The position numbers and the translations under genes are program-made. This document shows positions 1 through 8,165 of a stretch of 64,000 nucleotides of DNA, piece after piece. Numbering within the stretch: the stretch's first letter is position 1; every line of letters begins with the position of its first letter. The stretch comes from an uncultured Clostridia bacterium. GTDB lineage: Bacteria; Bacillota; Clostridia; Christensenellales; Borkfalkiaceae. A model generated the notes under the pieces. It saw only the letters and a program-made list of their open reading frames with translations, was not told the DNA's origin and searched no databases. The stretch covers positions 21,876 to 85,875 of the forward strand of contig CANQNO010000006.1 in the NCBI GenBank assembly GCA_947625245.1. The letters are read 5' to 3'.

Positions 1-88
1 CGCAGTGCGTATAAAAACGAGCGCCAAATTTTTGCCCCCGGGACAGATTTTAATATAAACAGTATTGTCAAAAAAAACGCTAATATTC

Positions 89-117
89 TTGATTTTGGAA
101 AGGCGTTGTGATATAAT
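89..117 (+). promoter_or_regulatory. Sigma-A-type promoter of the folate operon
   Basis: TTGATT (89-94) and a perfect TATAAT (112-117) are separated by 17 bases, and the folC ATG follows 22 bases later. This implies a very short leader. The first 88 bases of the window contain no gene that I can recognise. Confidence 0.75.
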
Positions 118-139
118 GCTTTTTCGGGCAAGGTAAAAA

Positions 140-1333
140 ATGTTCGGCATCGTCAAAAAAACCGAAAATCTGAAAGGCGGCGCGATGGAGTTCGGCACCG
201 AAAACGCGCGCGGGCTTCTCAATAGGCTGGGCTCGCCGGACGGCGGGCTCAAAATAATACATATCGCTGGCACTAACGGCAAAGGCTCTGTTGCGGAATA
301 CGTTTCGCGTATTCTCGTCGCCGCCGGCAAAAAGACGGGGACTTTCACTTCCCCGCAGGTTTTGGGGTTTTACGACCAATTTAAAATAAACTGCGAACAG
401 GTAAAAAAGCGGCTGTTCGGCAAATATCTTACCAAAGCTTATAAAAAGGCGGAAGGCTGCACTTCGTTCGAGGTGGTAACCGCCGCCGCCCTCTATTGCT
501 TTTTTAAAGAAGGGTGCGAATACGCGGTGGTAGAGTGCGGCATGGGCGGGCTATACGACGCCACCAATGCCGTTTTAAAAAAAGAGATCGCGCTCATATC
601 TTCGGTAGGGCTTGAACATACTGCGTATTTAGGCAATACCATACGGGAGATCTGCCGCCATAAAGCGGGAATAATAAGGGATTGCCCCGCCGTCGTAAGC
701 GCGTTGCAGCCCCCCGAAGCAGCGGAATATTTTAAAGAGACGGGCGCGGCGTTCGCGGACAAGCCGATAGAGGCGTTAACCCCGGTAGGCGGCTTGCGGC
801 GTTTTAAGTACGGCGGCAGGGAATTCAAAATCCAAATGGCGGGAAGCGCGCAGATGTACGACGCGGCGCTTGCCATAGAGGGCGCGCGGCTTTTGGGGAT
901 AGACGAAAACAGCATAAGCGAAGGCGTTTCAAAAGCCCGGCTTGCGGGCAGGTTGCAGTTCTTCCGAAAGAACGGCAGAACGTTTATAGTGGACGGCTGC
1001 CACAATCCTTCGGGTTTCGAGCCCTTAAAAGAAGCGCTTGAAACTTTTGACCCCGAAGACACCACGGTTGTGTTCGGCTGTCTTTCGGACAAAGACATAG
1101 ACGGTTGCCTGAGCAAAATAGGCGGGCTTGCGGCGCGGGCGTATGCGGTAAAACCGCCGGGTCCGCGGGCTATGGACGGGGATAAAATTCTTTCCTCGTG
1201 CAAAAGACATTTCGGCGCGGCGTATGCCGCGGACAGCGTAAAAGACGCTCTCGATAAATCATCGGGCACGACAGTCGTGTGCGGATCTTTCACACTCGTC
1301 AAGGAGGCGGTAAAGTGGATAGGGAAAAGGTAA
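140..1333 (+). CDS. folC: Folylpolyglutamate / dihydrofolate synthase
   Basis: This ATP-dependent Mur-ligase-family enzyme adds glutamate to dihydropteroate and/or folates in the cytoplasm. The P-loop AGTNGKGS lies at about residues 43-50. The Mur-ligase C-terminal signature DGCHNPSG is near residue 284, where Cys replaces the more usual Ala of DGAHNP. At 397 residues it is slightly shorter than common family members (about 420-440). The start ATG follows a weak AAGG and a strong promoter. It is the first gene of a folate operon; its end overlaps folE by 19 bases, which suggests translational coupling. Whether it has both activities or only one cannot be told from sequence alone, but folP and folBK next door make the dihydrofolate synthase step likely. 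Confidence 0.93.
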   Translation: MFGIVKKTENLKGGAMEFGTENARGLLNRLGSPDGGLKIIHIAGTNGKGSVAEYVSRILVAAGKKTGTFTSPQVLGFYDQFKINCEQVKKRLFGKYLTKAYKKAEGCTSFEVVTAAALYCFFKEGCEYAVVECGMGGLYDATNAVLKKEIALISSVGLEHTAYLGNTIREICRHKAGIIRDCPAVVSALQPPEAAEYFKETGAAFADKPIEALTPVGGLRRFKYGGREFKIQMAGSAQMYDAALAIEGARLLGIDENSISEGVSKARLAGRLQFFRKNGRTFIVDGCHNPSGFEPLKEALETFDPEDTTVVFGCLSDKDIDGCLSKIGGLAARAYAVKPPGPRAMDGDKILSSCKRHFGAAYAADSVKDALDKSSGTTVVCGSFTLVKEAVKWIGKR

Positions 1334-1860
1334 TAAAGGCTATTGAGGAGCTTTTGGACGCCCTCGGCGAGGATCGCTCGCGCGAGGGGCTTAAAGACAC
1401 GCCGAGGCGGGTCGCCGACGCGTATGCCGAACTGCTTTCGGGCGAGGGAAAGACGGCGGACGAGTGTCTTTCCAAAACCTTTGCGGGAGCGGGCGGGGAG
1501 CTTGTAATAGAAAAGGACATAAGCTTTTCTTCTACCTGCGAGCATCATCTCATGCCATTTTTCGGCAAAATAGCCATAGCGTATATTCCCGACGGAAAAG
1601 TCGTGGGCATATCCAAACTTGCCCGCACGGTCGAAATTTTTTCAAAGAGATTACAGATACAGGAAAGGCTCACAAGCAGTATAGCCGAAGAAATAATGCG
1701 CTGTCTCAAACCCAAAGGGGTTATGGTGGTATGCGAAGCCGAGCACACCTGCATGACCTGCCGCGGCGTAAAAAAACCGGGCAGCAAGACGGTGACATAC
1801 GCCGTTGCGGGGAATTTCCCCAAAGAGAAAAAAGACGAAGTTTTCGGGCTTCTGAAATGA
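1315..1860 (+). CDS. folE: GTP cyclohydrolase I
   Basis: This enzyme converts GTP to 7,8-dihydroneopterin triphosphate, the first step of the pterin branch of folate synthesis. The zinc ligands expected for the family are visible as Cys75, His78 (in CEHH) and Cys146 (in HTCMTC), with the catalytic-type His at 77 and 144. The length of 181 residues is normal. I chose the GTG at 1315 because AAGGAGG lies at 1301-1307, eight bases upstream; a longer in-frame reading from 1279 has no ribosome site and lies entirely inside folC. The gene overlaps the end of folC and its stop overlaps the folP start (ATGA). Confidence 0.95.
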   Translation: MDREKVIKAIEELLDALGEDRSREGLKDTPRRVADAYAELLSGEGKTADECLSKTFAGAGGELVIEKDISFSSTCEHHLMPFFGKIAIAYIPDGKVVGISKLARTVEIFSKRLQIQERLTSSIAEEIMRCLKPKGVMVVCEAEHTCMTCRGVKKPGSKTVTYAVAGNFPKEKKDEVFGLLK

Positions 1861-2642
1861 AGATAGGCAAGCGGGAATTTTCGGGTTACACCTATGTAAT
1901 GGCTATAATAAACCTGACGCCCGACAGCTTTTACGCGGCGAGCCGCAAAACCGCGGACAACCTGCTTTTCGCCGTCGAAAAGGCGATTGGCGACGGCGCG
2001 GCTGTAATAGACATAGGCGCGCAGTCCACCCGTCCCGGCTACGAAAAAATAAGCGCAGACGAGGAGACGGAGCGCTTTTTAAAACCCCTTAACATGATAA
2101 AGGCAAGGTTCGACATACCCGTTTCGGTGGACACCTTCTACGAAAAATGCGCGCTGGCGGCGCTTGGCGCGGGCGCGGATATGATAAACGACGTATGGGG
2201 GCTTACCTATGATAGGGGGATGGCAGACGCCGTGGCAAAATACGGCGCTTCCGTATGTATAATGCACAATTCCCCGTCGCCCCTTAAAGGGGATATCTGG
2301 CAGCCCGTTTTGGGTTTTCTTGAAAATTCCGTCAAAACAGCTTTAAATGCGGGCATAGACGGCGATAAAATAATACTTGACGGCGGCATAGGCTTCGCCA
2401 AAGACAGGGAACAGAATTTTGAGCTTTTGAACAATTACCAAAGGCTCGGTTCTTTGGGGTATCCCACATTGCTGGGCTGTTCGCGCAAGTCCATGTTCGG
2501 CGGAAAGCCCGAGGACAGGCTGAGCGCAACGGTTGAAGCCACGCGCCTCGCCTGCAAAAAGGGCGTACTCTTCGTGCGGGTCCACGACGTAAAGGAAAAC
2601 GCTATGGCGATAGAAGAATATTACAGGCGGGCGGAGGGATAA
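1857..2642 (+). CDS. folP: Dihydropteroate synthase
   Basis: A TIM-barrel enzyme that joins hydroxymethyl-dihydropterin diphosphate to p-aminobenzoate; it is the sulfonamide target. Family signatures are NLTPDSF (residues 19-25), DIGAQSTRPG (about 52-61), a late CSRKS loop and a C-terminal HDV. The second signature normally reads GGESTRPG, so Gly-Glu to Ala-Gln is a small departure. The ATG at 1857 overlaps the folE stop in an ATGA arrangement and yields 261 residues, a normal length. A much longer in-frame reading from 1464 would run through folE and is rejected. Confidence 0.95.
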   Translation: MKIGKREFSGYTYVMAIINLTPDSFYAASRKTADNLLFAVEKAIGDGAAVIDIGAQSTRPGYEKISADEETERFLKPLNMIKARFDIPVSVDTFYEKCALAALGAGADMINDVWGLTYDRGMADAVAKYGASVCIMHNSPSPLKGDIWQPVLGFLENSVKTALNAGIDGDKIILDGGIGFAKDREQNFELLNNYQRLGSLGYPTLLGCSRKSMFGGKPEDRLSATVEATRLACKKGVLFVRVHDVKENAMAIEEYYRRAEG

Positions 2643-2643
2643 T

Positions 2644-3462
2644 TTGGATAAAATTTTGATACGCGGGCTGGAAATTTCCGCCTGCCACGGCGTAAAGGAT
2701 TTCGAAAAAACCGAACCGCAGCCGTTTGTGTTCGACGCCGACCTGTATTACGATTTCGGCGCCGCATACCGTTCTGACGATTTAGCCGACACTTTAAACT
2801 ATTCCGAAGCCTGCAAAATAATAGCGGCGACGGCGACGGGCAGGTCTTTTAACCTGATAGAAAAACTTGTGTACGAGTGCGCATATGCGGTTATGGACAA
2901 GCTTCCCGCAAAAAAAATGATCCTTACGGTCTACAAGCCGCAAGCCCCCATGAAGCAAAAATTTTCCTCCGTCGGCGTAACGGCGGAAGTGGAGCGCAAC
3001 ACCGTTTATCTGTCTCTCGGTTCGAGCGAGGGCGACAGGAAAAAATATCTCGGCGCGGCTTTAAACGCGCTTGACGCCCATCCCTTAATAAAATTGAAAA
3101 AGGTGTCGTCATTTATAGAAACGGAGCCGTACGGCGGCGTTGCCTCAAACAGGTTTTTAAACTGTGCGGCAGAGATAGAAACCCTTCTCACCCCGCAGGC
3201 GCTTTTGTCATTTGCGCAGGAGGTGGAAGCCCGCAACGGCAGGACGCGCGTCCGCCGCTGGGCGGACAGGACGCTGGATATAGACATAATCTTTTTCGGC
3301 AAAAAAGTAATTGCGGAGGACAACCTTATAATTCCCCACCCCGATTATGCGCGGCGCGGCTTTGTGCTGGAGCCTCTTTGCGAAATCGCGCCCGCTTTCG
3401 TCTGCCCCGTATACAGAAAATCCGTCAAAGATTTATTGTGCAATTTGCACAAAAATAATTAA
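2644..3462 (+). CDS. folB-folK: Bifunctional dihydroneopterin aldolase / HPPK
   Basis: A fused two-domain enzyme. Residues 1 to about 117 are dihydroneopterin aldolase (FolB), and about 119-272 are 6-hydroxymethyl-7,8-dihydropterin pyrophosphokinase (FolK), which begins at YLSLGSSEGDR and includes RRWADRTLDIDI and the late IPHPDYARRGF. Together they supply the substrate of FolP. The start is a TTG at 2644 with GGAGGG at 2633-2638, one base after the folP stop; no ATG fits the FolB N-terminus. With folC, folE and folP this gives nearly the whole pterin-to-dihydrofolate route; the neopterin triphosphate pyrophosphatase step is not in the window. Confidence 0.94.
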   Translation: MDKILIRGLEISACHGVKDFEKTEPQPFVFDADLYYDFGAAYRSDDLADTLNYSEACKIIAATATGRSFNLIEKLVYECAYAVMDKLPAKKMILTVYKPQAPMKQKFSSVGVTAEVERNTVYLSLGSSEGDRKKYLGAALNALDAHPLIKLKKVSSFIETEPYGGVASNRFLNCAAEIETLLTPQALLSFAQEVEARNGRTRVRRWADRTLDIDIIFFGKKVIAEDNLIIPHPDYARRGFVLEPLCEIAPAFVCPVYRKSVKDLLCNLHKNN

Positions 3463-3468
3463 ATAATC

Positions 3469-3497
3469 TATACAAAAAAAAAGTTGTATGTTATAAT
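3469..3497 (+). promoter_or_regulatory. Promoter of the Ppx/GppA gene
   Basis: TATACA (3469-3474) and TATAAT (3492-3497) lie 17 bases apart, and the -10 is extended (TGT immediately upstream). It lies between folBK and the TTG start at 3561, leaving a leader of roughly 55 bases. Confidence 0.6.
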
Positions 3498-3560
3498 GTG
3501 TACCTGAAAGAATTTGTTTTTAAGCAAAGTGGCGGCATAACCGCCCGTGAGGAGTGCATT

Positions 3561-5075
3561 TTGGAAAAAATAGGCATTATTGATTTGGGCTCTAATTCGG
3601 CAAGACTTGTTATCGTGAATCTCTTCGCGGACGGCTACTTTATGGTAGTCGACGAGCTGAAAGAGAGCGTCAGATTGGGTCAGGATATGGAGCGCGACGG
3701 ATTTTTGAAGCCGGCGCGCGTTGCCGAAACCATAAAAACGCTTAAAATGTTCCGCAAACTCTGCGACGCAAGCGGTGTTACGCGCACTATAGCCGTTGCC
3801 ACCGAAGCGGTGCGCAGGGCAAAAAACCAGCGCAGTTTTCTCGACGAAATACAGGCGAACTGCGGGATAAAGATCCGCGTTCTTTCCGCCGAAGAAGAGG
3901 CTATTCTTGTATACCGCGGCGTAATAAACACCATGGATATCCCTAAGGGGATAATCCTCGAAATAGGCGGAGGATCCACCAAAATAGTTTATTACAACCG
4001 CAGGAACATGCTCAATTTCGTAACGCTGCCTTTCGGCGCGGTGACTTTGACGGGGCTGTTTTCGGGCGACGGGCTTAAACCCGAAGAGCAGGCGGCTAAA
4101 ATAGAGGAATTTTTCACCGACCAGCTGAGCAAAGTGGAGTGGCTGAAAGAAGTAGACCCCGACACGCAGATGATAGGCGTGGGCGGTTCGTTCAGAAATC
4201 TTTTCAAAATAGCCAAAATGGTTACCAAATATCCTTTGGACACCGTACACAATTACCATATGGCGACGGAAGATTTTGTGCCCGTATACGATATGCTCAA
4301 AGTCCTCGACCTTGACAAAAAGAAGAAGATAAAGGGGCTTTCCGCCGAGCGCGCCGACATCTTGCCCGCCGCTCTCGCGGTGATAAAGGCGTTTATAAAC
4401 TATATGAACGTGGACGGCTTCACGCTGTCGGGCGCGGGGCTGAGAGAGGGCATTATGTTCAACCAGGCTCTTCCCATGACGGCGGAAAAGCCCATTGCCG
4501 ACGTATTGACCTATTCCCTTTCCACGTTGATCAAATATTACGATTGCGACGAAAAGCACGTGGAGCATGTGGTAAATTTAAGCATACAGCTCTTTAAACA
4601 GCTGCGCGTATTGCATAAGTTTCCCCGGCAGTATTTAAGGGTCCTCAAAGTTGCGGCAATGTTGCACGACTGCGGCATGCGCATAAAGTATTACAACCAC
4701 CAGCGCCACAGTTGGTATATGATATTGAACTCCACCCTTTACGGCGTAAGCCACCGCGACATAGTGCTTGCGGCGTTTGTTGCCTGCTGTCATAAAAAAG
4801 AGGACATCAACATGTACGATTGGGCGAGGTTCAGGGATATCGTCACCGACGACGACCTCGAAATCGTAAAGAAACTGGGCGTAATGCTCAGGATAGCCGA
4901 AAGTCTCGACAGGGCGAATTCGGGCACCATCAAGAGCGTGAATTGCGACATTTTGGGCGATTCCGTAATAATGAAAACCGAAGTCGACGGGGATGCGGCT
5001 CTCGAAATCAAAAACGCAATGGCGGCGAGCGCCGAATTCAGAAAATCTTTCCACAAAAATCTCGAAATTCTGTAA
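3561..5075 (+). CDS. ppx: Ppx/GppA-family phosphatase with C-terminal HD-like domain
   Basis: A cytoplasmic exopolyphosphatase or pppGpp phosphatase of 504 residues. The N-terminal actin-like fold shows IGIIDLGSNSARL at the very start and the nucleotide/phosphate loop EIGGGSTK. The C-terminal half (about residue 310 on) has an HD-type motif MLHDCG followed by further His residues, as in long Ppx proteins. The start TTG at 3561 has GAGGAG at 3549-3554 and places the family N-terminus at residue 2; an upstream in-frame ATG at 3498 overlaps the promoter and is unlikely. Sequence does not separate polyphosphate from pppGpp as the main substrate. Confidence 0.88.
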   Translation: MEKIGIIDLGSNSARLVIVNLFADGYFMVVDELKESVRLGQDMERDGFLKPARVAETIKTLKMFRKLCDASGVTRTIAVATEAVRRAKNQRSFLDEIQANCGIKIRVLSAEEEAILVYRGVINTMDIPKGIILEIGGGSTKIVYYNRRNMLNFVTLPFGAVTLTGLFSGDGLKPEEQAAKIEEFFTDQLSKVEWLKEVDPDTQMIGVGGSFRNLFKIAKMVTKYPLDTVHNYHMATEDFVPVYDMLKVLDLDKKKKIKGLSAERADILPAALAVIKAFINYMNVDGFTLSGAGLREGIMFNQALPMTAEKPIADVLTYSLSTLIKYYDCDEKHVEHVVNLSIQLFKQLRVLHKFPRQYLRVLKVAAMLHDCGMRIKYYNHQRHSWYMILNSTLYGVSHRDIVLAAFVACCHKKEDINMYDWARFRDIVTDDDLEIVKKLGVMLRIAESLDRANSGTIKSVNCDILGDSVIMKTEVDGDAALEIKNAMAASAEFRKSFHKNLEIL

Positions 5076-5079
5076 CCAT

Positions 5080-5114
5080 ATGCCGTCCGCACGGACGGCA
5101 TTATAACTTTTTGC
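5080..5114 (+). terminator. Weak hairpin after ppx
   Basis: A near-perfect inverted repeat (ATGCCGTCCG and CGGACGGCAT, 5080-5101) is followed by an interrupted T stretch. The T-run is poor and maf begins at 5121, so it may only reduce read-through. Confidence 0.45.
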
Positions 5115-5120
5115 CGGCTT

Positions 5121-5675
5121 ATGAAATATATTCTTGCAAGCGCTTCGCCGAGGCGCAGCATGCTCTTAAAAAGTATTTTGCCCGAATTCGACACAGTGCC
5201 CGCCAAACGGGAAGAGCGCGTAAACATGTCGCTGTTCCCCGAACAAATGGCTTGCGCGCTCGCCGAAAGCAAGTGCGACGAAGTGTTCGAAAAATATCCC
5301 GACGCCACGGTTATCGGTTGCGACACCATAGTGGTATTCGGTAAAGAGGTGTTGGGCAAACCCAAAAACCGCGACGACGCCGCCGCAACTCTAAAAAGGC
5401 TTTCGGGCAACACCCATTATGTGATTACCGCGGTGTGCGTACAGAACAAGTACAAAAAATTAACCGAATACGAGCGGACGGAAGTAAAATTCAACGTGCT
5501 TTCGGACGAGTTCATAAAAATTTACGTGGACAGCGGTTCCCCGCTCGACAAAGCCGGCAGTTACGGTATACAGGACGGCGGGCTTGTAAAGGAATATTAC
5601 GGAAATTATACAAACGTAGTGGGCTTGCCCATCCAGCTTACTAAAAAACTGCTTGAAAAGGTAAACGACATATGA
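5121..5675 (+). CDS. maf: Maf-family nucleoside triphosphate pyrophosphatase
   Basis: Maf enzymes hydrolyse non-canonical or pyrimidine nucleoside triphosphates to monophosphates and are often found beside cell-shape and division genes. The N-terminal SASPRR, the GCDTIV acid motif near residue 70 and the late DKAGSYGIQDGG segment are all present; 184 residues is usual. No clear Shine-Dalgarno precedes the ATG. Its stop overlaps the start of the next gene (an MreB-like actin) by 4 bases, reproducing the maf-mreB association known in many Gram-positive genomes, but here mreC and mreD do not follow. Confidence 0.92.
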   Translation: MKYILASASPRRSMLLKSILPEFDTVPAKREERVNMSLFPEQMACALAESKCDEVFEKYPDATVIGCDTIVVFGKEVLGKPKNRDDAAATLKRLSGNTHYVITAVCVQNKYKKLTEYERTEVKFNVLSDEFIKIYVDSGSPLDKAGSYGIQDGGLVKEYYGNYTNVVGLPIQLTKKLLEKVNDI

Positions 5676-6688
5676 AGAGAATTGCCATAGATTTAGGCTC
5701 AGGGCTCACCAAAATTTATATGCCCGGGAGCGGGGTCGTCTTAACCGAATCCACCTGCATAGCGGTGGAAGAAATTTTCGGCGCAGACGGACAAAAAAAA
5801 TTCACCGTAAAGGCTTGCGGCGAAAAAGCCCGCGCGCTTTCGGGCAGGGCGGCGCAGAACACCGTGATAGTAAATCCCGTATTCGAGGGGGATATAGTTC
5901 ACCCCAACCTTGCCGCGCGCCTTTTATCGTACTTCCTCGAAAAGGTGGAAATAACGGGAAGAAAGCTCAGGCGCACGGAGGCTATTTTCATAATTCCGTG
6001 CGGGATAAGCGAACAGATAAAAGACAAGTACAGGCGGCTTGCCGCCGACGTAGGGTTTGAAACGACCTATTTCACCCTTACGCCCTATGCGGCGGTTTTG
6101 GGGCATAACGTCTCCATAAGCGAGAGTACCCCCAAATTTTCGCTGGATATAGGCTGTACCATAACCAACATAGCGGCGTTTTCGCAGGACGGGATAATCG
6201 CAGGTCTCAACGTCAATTTAGGCGGCAGTAACATAGACAGGCAGCTAATTGACGAGCTTGCCGAAAATTTTTCGTTCAGAGTGGGCGCCCTCACCGCCGA
6301 AAAGCTGAAAAACACGGTGGGAAGCCTATTGCACGACGACAACAAAATGACCGTTGCGGACGGTCGCGACGCAAATTCGGGCGCGCCCGCTTCGCTCTGC
6401 GTGAATTCCGAAAAACTCCTGCCCATAATAACGGCGTATGTGGATAAAATTACCGAATACGTGCAGCTTGTCATTTCCAAATTGCCGCCCGACGTAACTT
6501 CGGCTGTAATGCGCGGCGGTATATATCTTACGGGCGGGCTTGTAAAGCTTGACGGGCTGCCCGAATATATCGAAAAAAAGCTCTCTATTCCCGTAAATGT
6601 GCCAGAAGAGCCGCAGCTTGCCGCAGTGATAGGCGGCGGAGCCATACTTTCGGACGACGGGCTTTTGGACAGGCTTGCCACCGAATAA
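5672..6688 (+). CDS. Divergent MreB/Mbl-like actin
   Basis: A 338-residue actin-fold ATPase. Visible elements are phosphate 1 (IDLGSGLTKIY, residues 5-15), phosphate 2 (LDIGCTITNIA), a NLGGSNIDRQLID segment in place of the MreB GGDxFD region, and the adenosine motif YLTGGLVKLDGL. MreB-type proteins form membrane-associated filaments that guide wall synthesis. Length fits MreB (about 330-345), but sequence at each motif is divergent and mreC/mreD are absent downstream. A ParM-like or other actin role cannot be excluded. It is translationally coupled to maf and ends at a strong bidirectional terminator. Confidence 0.75.
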   Translation: MKRIAIDLGSGLTKIYMPGSGVVLTESTCIAVEEIFGADGQKKFTVKACGEKARALSGRAAQNTVIVNPVFEGDIVHPNLAARLLSYFLEKVEITGRKLRRTEAIFIIPCGISEQIKDKYRRLAADVGFETTYFTLTPYAAVLGHNVSISESTPKFSLDIGCTITNIAAFSQDGIIAGLNVNLGGSNIDRQLIDELAENFSFRVGALTAEKLKNTVGSLLHDDNKMTVADGRDANSGAPASLCVNSEKLLPIITAYVDKITEYVQLVISKLPPDVTSAVMRGGIYLTGGLVKLDGLPEYIEKKLSIPVNVPEEPQLAAVIGGGAILSDDGLLDRLATE

Positions 6689-6698
6689 AATTATAAAC

Positions 6699-6750
6699 AC
6701 CTCCAAAAACGGGCAGCCCGCAATTTTGCGGGCTGCCCGTTTTTGGAGGT
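6699..6750. terminator. Bidirectional terminator
   Basis: A very long perfect stem of about 24 bp (ACCTCCAAAAACGGGC at one end, its complement ending at 6750) lies between two converging genes. Each arm carries an A or T run, so it can work in both directions. Confidence 0.9.
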
Positions 6751-6762
6751 TAATTTTTATGG

Positions 6763-8010
6763 TTACGCTTTCGCGCTTTTGCGGAGTTTTCGTATTTTAC
6801 GCTTTATGGGGAACGCCCAGAATATCGAAACTATCCATAAGAGAAGATAGCAACCGCCGCTTATCCAGGTCAGCGAGGATATAGCCGCCAAAATCGCCGC
6901 TAAGTTTATGCCTGCTTCGGCGGGAACGAGGGCGGAAAGCACAGAACCCGCCACAAGGGGAAGAACCCCGAAAACAAAGCAGGGGAAGAACCCGAGCAAC
7001 TTAACATACCACATTGTAAAACGCTTGTTTTTGGCAAAAAGATGTGCAAAGGCGAATATGAACAGCACAAGCCATACGGCGGCGAAGCCCATCATTACAA
7101 AAGAAATATATTTAAAGTAGGGCAATATGTTATCGAGAGAGGAATTGATGCTGTCGAGAGGACTTCCCGAATCTCCGCTTTCGCCGAACATAGCCGTAAT
7201 AAGTTCCTGATAGGTGGTATAAATTTTGCCGTCGTTATTGTTGTTTTCTTCTACAGCCGACGCGAGGGCGACGGGCGCAACGCCCTGCACGTTTCCGTCG
7301 GAATTGTTTCCGGATTCGTTCATGATTTCGGATATGGTAACGCAAATAAAGTTTTCAAGGGTAACGTCGCCATCCACGGCTTCCGCCGCGTCGTCGTAAT
7401 ACTTCCTTATATATTCGCTCAATTCGTCTTTCATATCGTCTTCTATTAGCTGCGTTCCGTCGGCTGTCGTTGTTTGCCGCTGCAATTCGTCCACCAAATC
7501 ATAAATAGCCTCGTCGATCTCCGTGTCGCTCTGCGCTTCGAAAACCGCGTTGAGTTTGCCGGTGACAGCTTTGACGTCTATATTATCGAGATCTATGTCC
7601 GAGTCGGGCTGGTAGTTTTCGATTATTTGGGGAATAACGGTTACCACTACCGTGGAAAACAAATCCGCCTCGATCTGCGTAAAGATGTCGGCTACATATC
7701 CCGTGATCTGCGAGAAACCGTCGCCAGAGGCAAACTTATAAAGCCCTATAACGGTGACGTTGAGTTTTAAATTTTCGGTACTTTTCGTAAGCAGTCCTAA
7801 AATATTGCTCATTTCTTCGCTTTCTCCGGAGCCTTCACTTTCGTCGCCCGCGGCGCTGTCCATCGCGGAAACTATTTCGCCCGTAATCTTGCCCACGTTA
7901 ACGGTAAGGATAGGTGCGAAAAGTATGCTCAAAGCCGCAACCAACGACAAGACCATAACCACAATGTTGACGGGAATAAGCTTCTTTTGCAATCTTCCTA
8001 TTTCGTTCAT
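6763..8010 (-). CDS. Uncharacterised membrane protein with large outside domain
   Basis: A 415-residue protein that I do not recognise. One membrane segment lies at about residues 13-35, followed by an acidic, Asn/Ser/Asp-rich region of about 260 residues that is probably outside the cell, then three hydrophobic segments (about 299-321, 337-362 and 372-400) and a basic tail ending KIRKLRKSAKA. The start is supported by AAGGAGAG (8015-8022 on the minus strand) and a promoter at 8050-8078. It is a single-gene unit that converges on the MreB-like gene. No catalytic motif is visible. Confidence 0.75.
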   Translation of the reverse strand: MNEIGRLQKKLIPVNIVVMVLSLVAALSILFAPILTVNVGKITGEIVSAMDSAAGDESEGSGESEEMSNILGLLTKSTENLKLNVTVIGLYKFASGDGFSQITGYVADIFTQIEADLFSTVVVTVIPQIIENYQPDSDIDLDNIDVKAVTGKLNAVFEAQSDTEIDEAIYDLVDELQRQTTTADGTQLIEDDMKDELSEYIRKYYDDAAEAVDGDVTLENFICVTISEIMNESGNNSDGNVQGVAPVALASAVEENNNNDGKIYTTYQELITAMFGESGDSGSPLDSINSSLDNILPYFKYISFVMMGFAAVWLVLFIFAFAHLFAKNKRFTMWYVKLLGFFPCFVFGVLPLVAGSVLSALVPAEAGINLAAILAAISSLTWISGGCYLLLWIVSIFWAFPIKRKIRKLRKSAKA

Positions 8011-8049
8011 AGTTCTCTCCTTTTTAAAGAATTGTGTTAAGACATAATG

Positions 8050-8078
8050 ATTTTATCATTAACGCCGCAAGCTGTCAA
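8050..8078 (-). promoter_or_regulatory. Promoter of the membrane protein gene
   Basis: On the minus strand TTGACA (8073-8078) and TAAAAT (8050-8055) are 17 bases apart, with an extended TG before the -10. Confidence 0.8.
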
Positions 8079-8130
8079 CCGTGCCGCCGTCGTTGTATGT
8101 AAAAAAAATACGTTTGAGCGTTTAAACCTA

Positions 8131-8159
8131 TTGCCAAACGACAAAGTTTTTTATATAAT
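8131..8159 (+). promoter_or_regulatory. lepA promoter, almost abutting the start codon
   Basis: TTGCCA (8131-8136) and TATAAT (8154-8159) with a 17-base spacer. Only six bases separate the -10 from the lepA ATG, so transcription probably starts at or next to the A of the ATG. Confidence 0.75.
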
Positions 8160-8165
8160 AAACCT

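Noticed and set aside
493-1548. Long minus-strand ORF across folC and folE
   Set aside because: It lies opposite genes with clear family motifs and has no homology-like features or ribosome site. The strong codon bias of this genome leaves open antisense frames in many places (also 3468-4568, 39002-40618 and 53502-54911).
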